DNA of 64,000 nt, from positions 30,769,958 through 30,833,957 of the forward strand of contig NC_061805.1 of NCBI RefSeq assembly GCF_021462225.1. The letters are read 5' to 3'. The notes beneath the pieces were generated by a model. That model was not told the DNA's origin, ran no database searches, and saw only the letters and a list, made by a program, of their open reading frames with translations. The position numbers were made by a program, and so were the translations under genes. Source of the DNA: Girardinichthys multiradiatus. Its lineage: Eukaryota > Chordata > Actinopteri > Cyprinodontiformes > Goodeidae. Below, piece by piece: positions 63,560-64,000 of the stretch. The stretch's first letter is position 1; every line of letters starts with the position of its first letter.

Positions 63560-64000
63560 CTGATTTAAAAAAGAAAAAGATAAATGAACCATGACAATAT
63601 TTTAGACCGGTGGTTCCCAAACTTTTTATAACAAGAACCGCAATTGTGTCAAGCCACCTTAAAATCGTCCTACCACAAGGAGTTGGACTTTCTCTTTTTT
63701 TGTGTGGAACGTAAAAAAAACAACTATTAACTATATATATTTAAAGTAATATTGTCCAAGTTCAGAGTAGAAATAAAAAGCAAGAACCCCTGAATTCTAA
63801 TATGGGAAAGATGAAGATTTCTCACCAATCTCAACTTAAAAAGCCCAATAAGGCTGCTGTACTTTTAAAATACAGAGATGGCTGCAGTAATAAACTGCTT
63901 ATTTACACACCTGGTTGTTTTTATCTCAATAACTTCAATGCACTCATATGTCCTGAACTTCATTTAGCAGTTTAACATTCTGGGAAATAAACATTTAAAC
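63560..64000. other. rabgef1: rabgef1 intron, partial
   Basis: The acceptor of the upstream exon is at 63560–63561, and the remaining sequence to the window end is intronic. The phrase GGTGGTTCCCAAACTTTTTA at about 63608 resembles the end of a hAT-type repeat. Nothing else is recognised. Confidence 0.55.

Overview
This window is nuclear DNA of a ray-finned fish. Every protein-coding gene is split by GT–AG introns, the predicted proteins are full-length vertebrate orthologues, and the introns are full of teleost-type Tc1/mariner, L2-like and SINE repeats. A percomorph is likely, but the species cannot be read from the sequence.

Layout from left to right. (1) 1–497: the 5' end of a Tc1 transposon cut by the window edge. 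(2) 1690–25260, minus strand: ubap2, a ubiquitin-associated RNA-regulatory protein. I resolved 28 coding exons that join without a frame break to about 1162 codons, plus an untranslated first exon and a CpG-rich promoter. Its introns hold an L2-like LINE fused to a Tc1 copy, two Tc1 copies of a second family in inverted orientation around exons 15–19, an L1-like scrap, a SINE and MITE-like palindromes. (3) 25260–28376: repeats only. (4) 28377–39345, minus strand: kif24, a SAM-domain centriolar kinesin. Fourteen coding exons join to about 1318 codons, and many introns carry decayed Tc1 copies. (5) 39346–43143: repeats, including an LTR-like element and a short interstitial telomere-like tract. 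(6) 43144–46517, plus: rfesd, a Rieske [2Fe-2S] protein of 175 aa, followed at once by an L2 fragment. (7) 49095–54785, plus: gtf2h3, the TFIIH p34 subunit (13 exons, 300 aa). A TTAA-flanked element lies inside a SINE in its intron 7. (8) 56723–59052, minus: psmd9, a proteasome assembly chaperone with a PDZ domain (6 exons, 212 aa). It converges on gtf2h3. (9) 59490–61097, plus: a complete Tc1 transposon with an unbroken 334-aa DD34E transposase. (10) 62800–63559, minus: the last two coding exons of rabgef1 (Rabex-5); the rest lies beyond the right edge.

The host genes do not form an operon-like system; they are separate housekeeping genes (ubiquitin/RNA regulation, cilia, transcription and repair, proteasome assembly, endosomal Rab5 activation). 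The most notable content is mobile DNA: one apparently intact transposon, its decayed sisters, and insertions placed where they could alter host splicing or 3' ends. Exon borders come from reading splice sites and checking frame and similarity to remembered vertebrate families. No alignment or database search was run.
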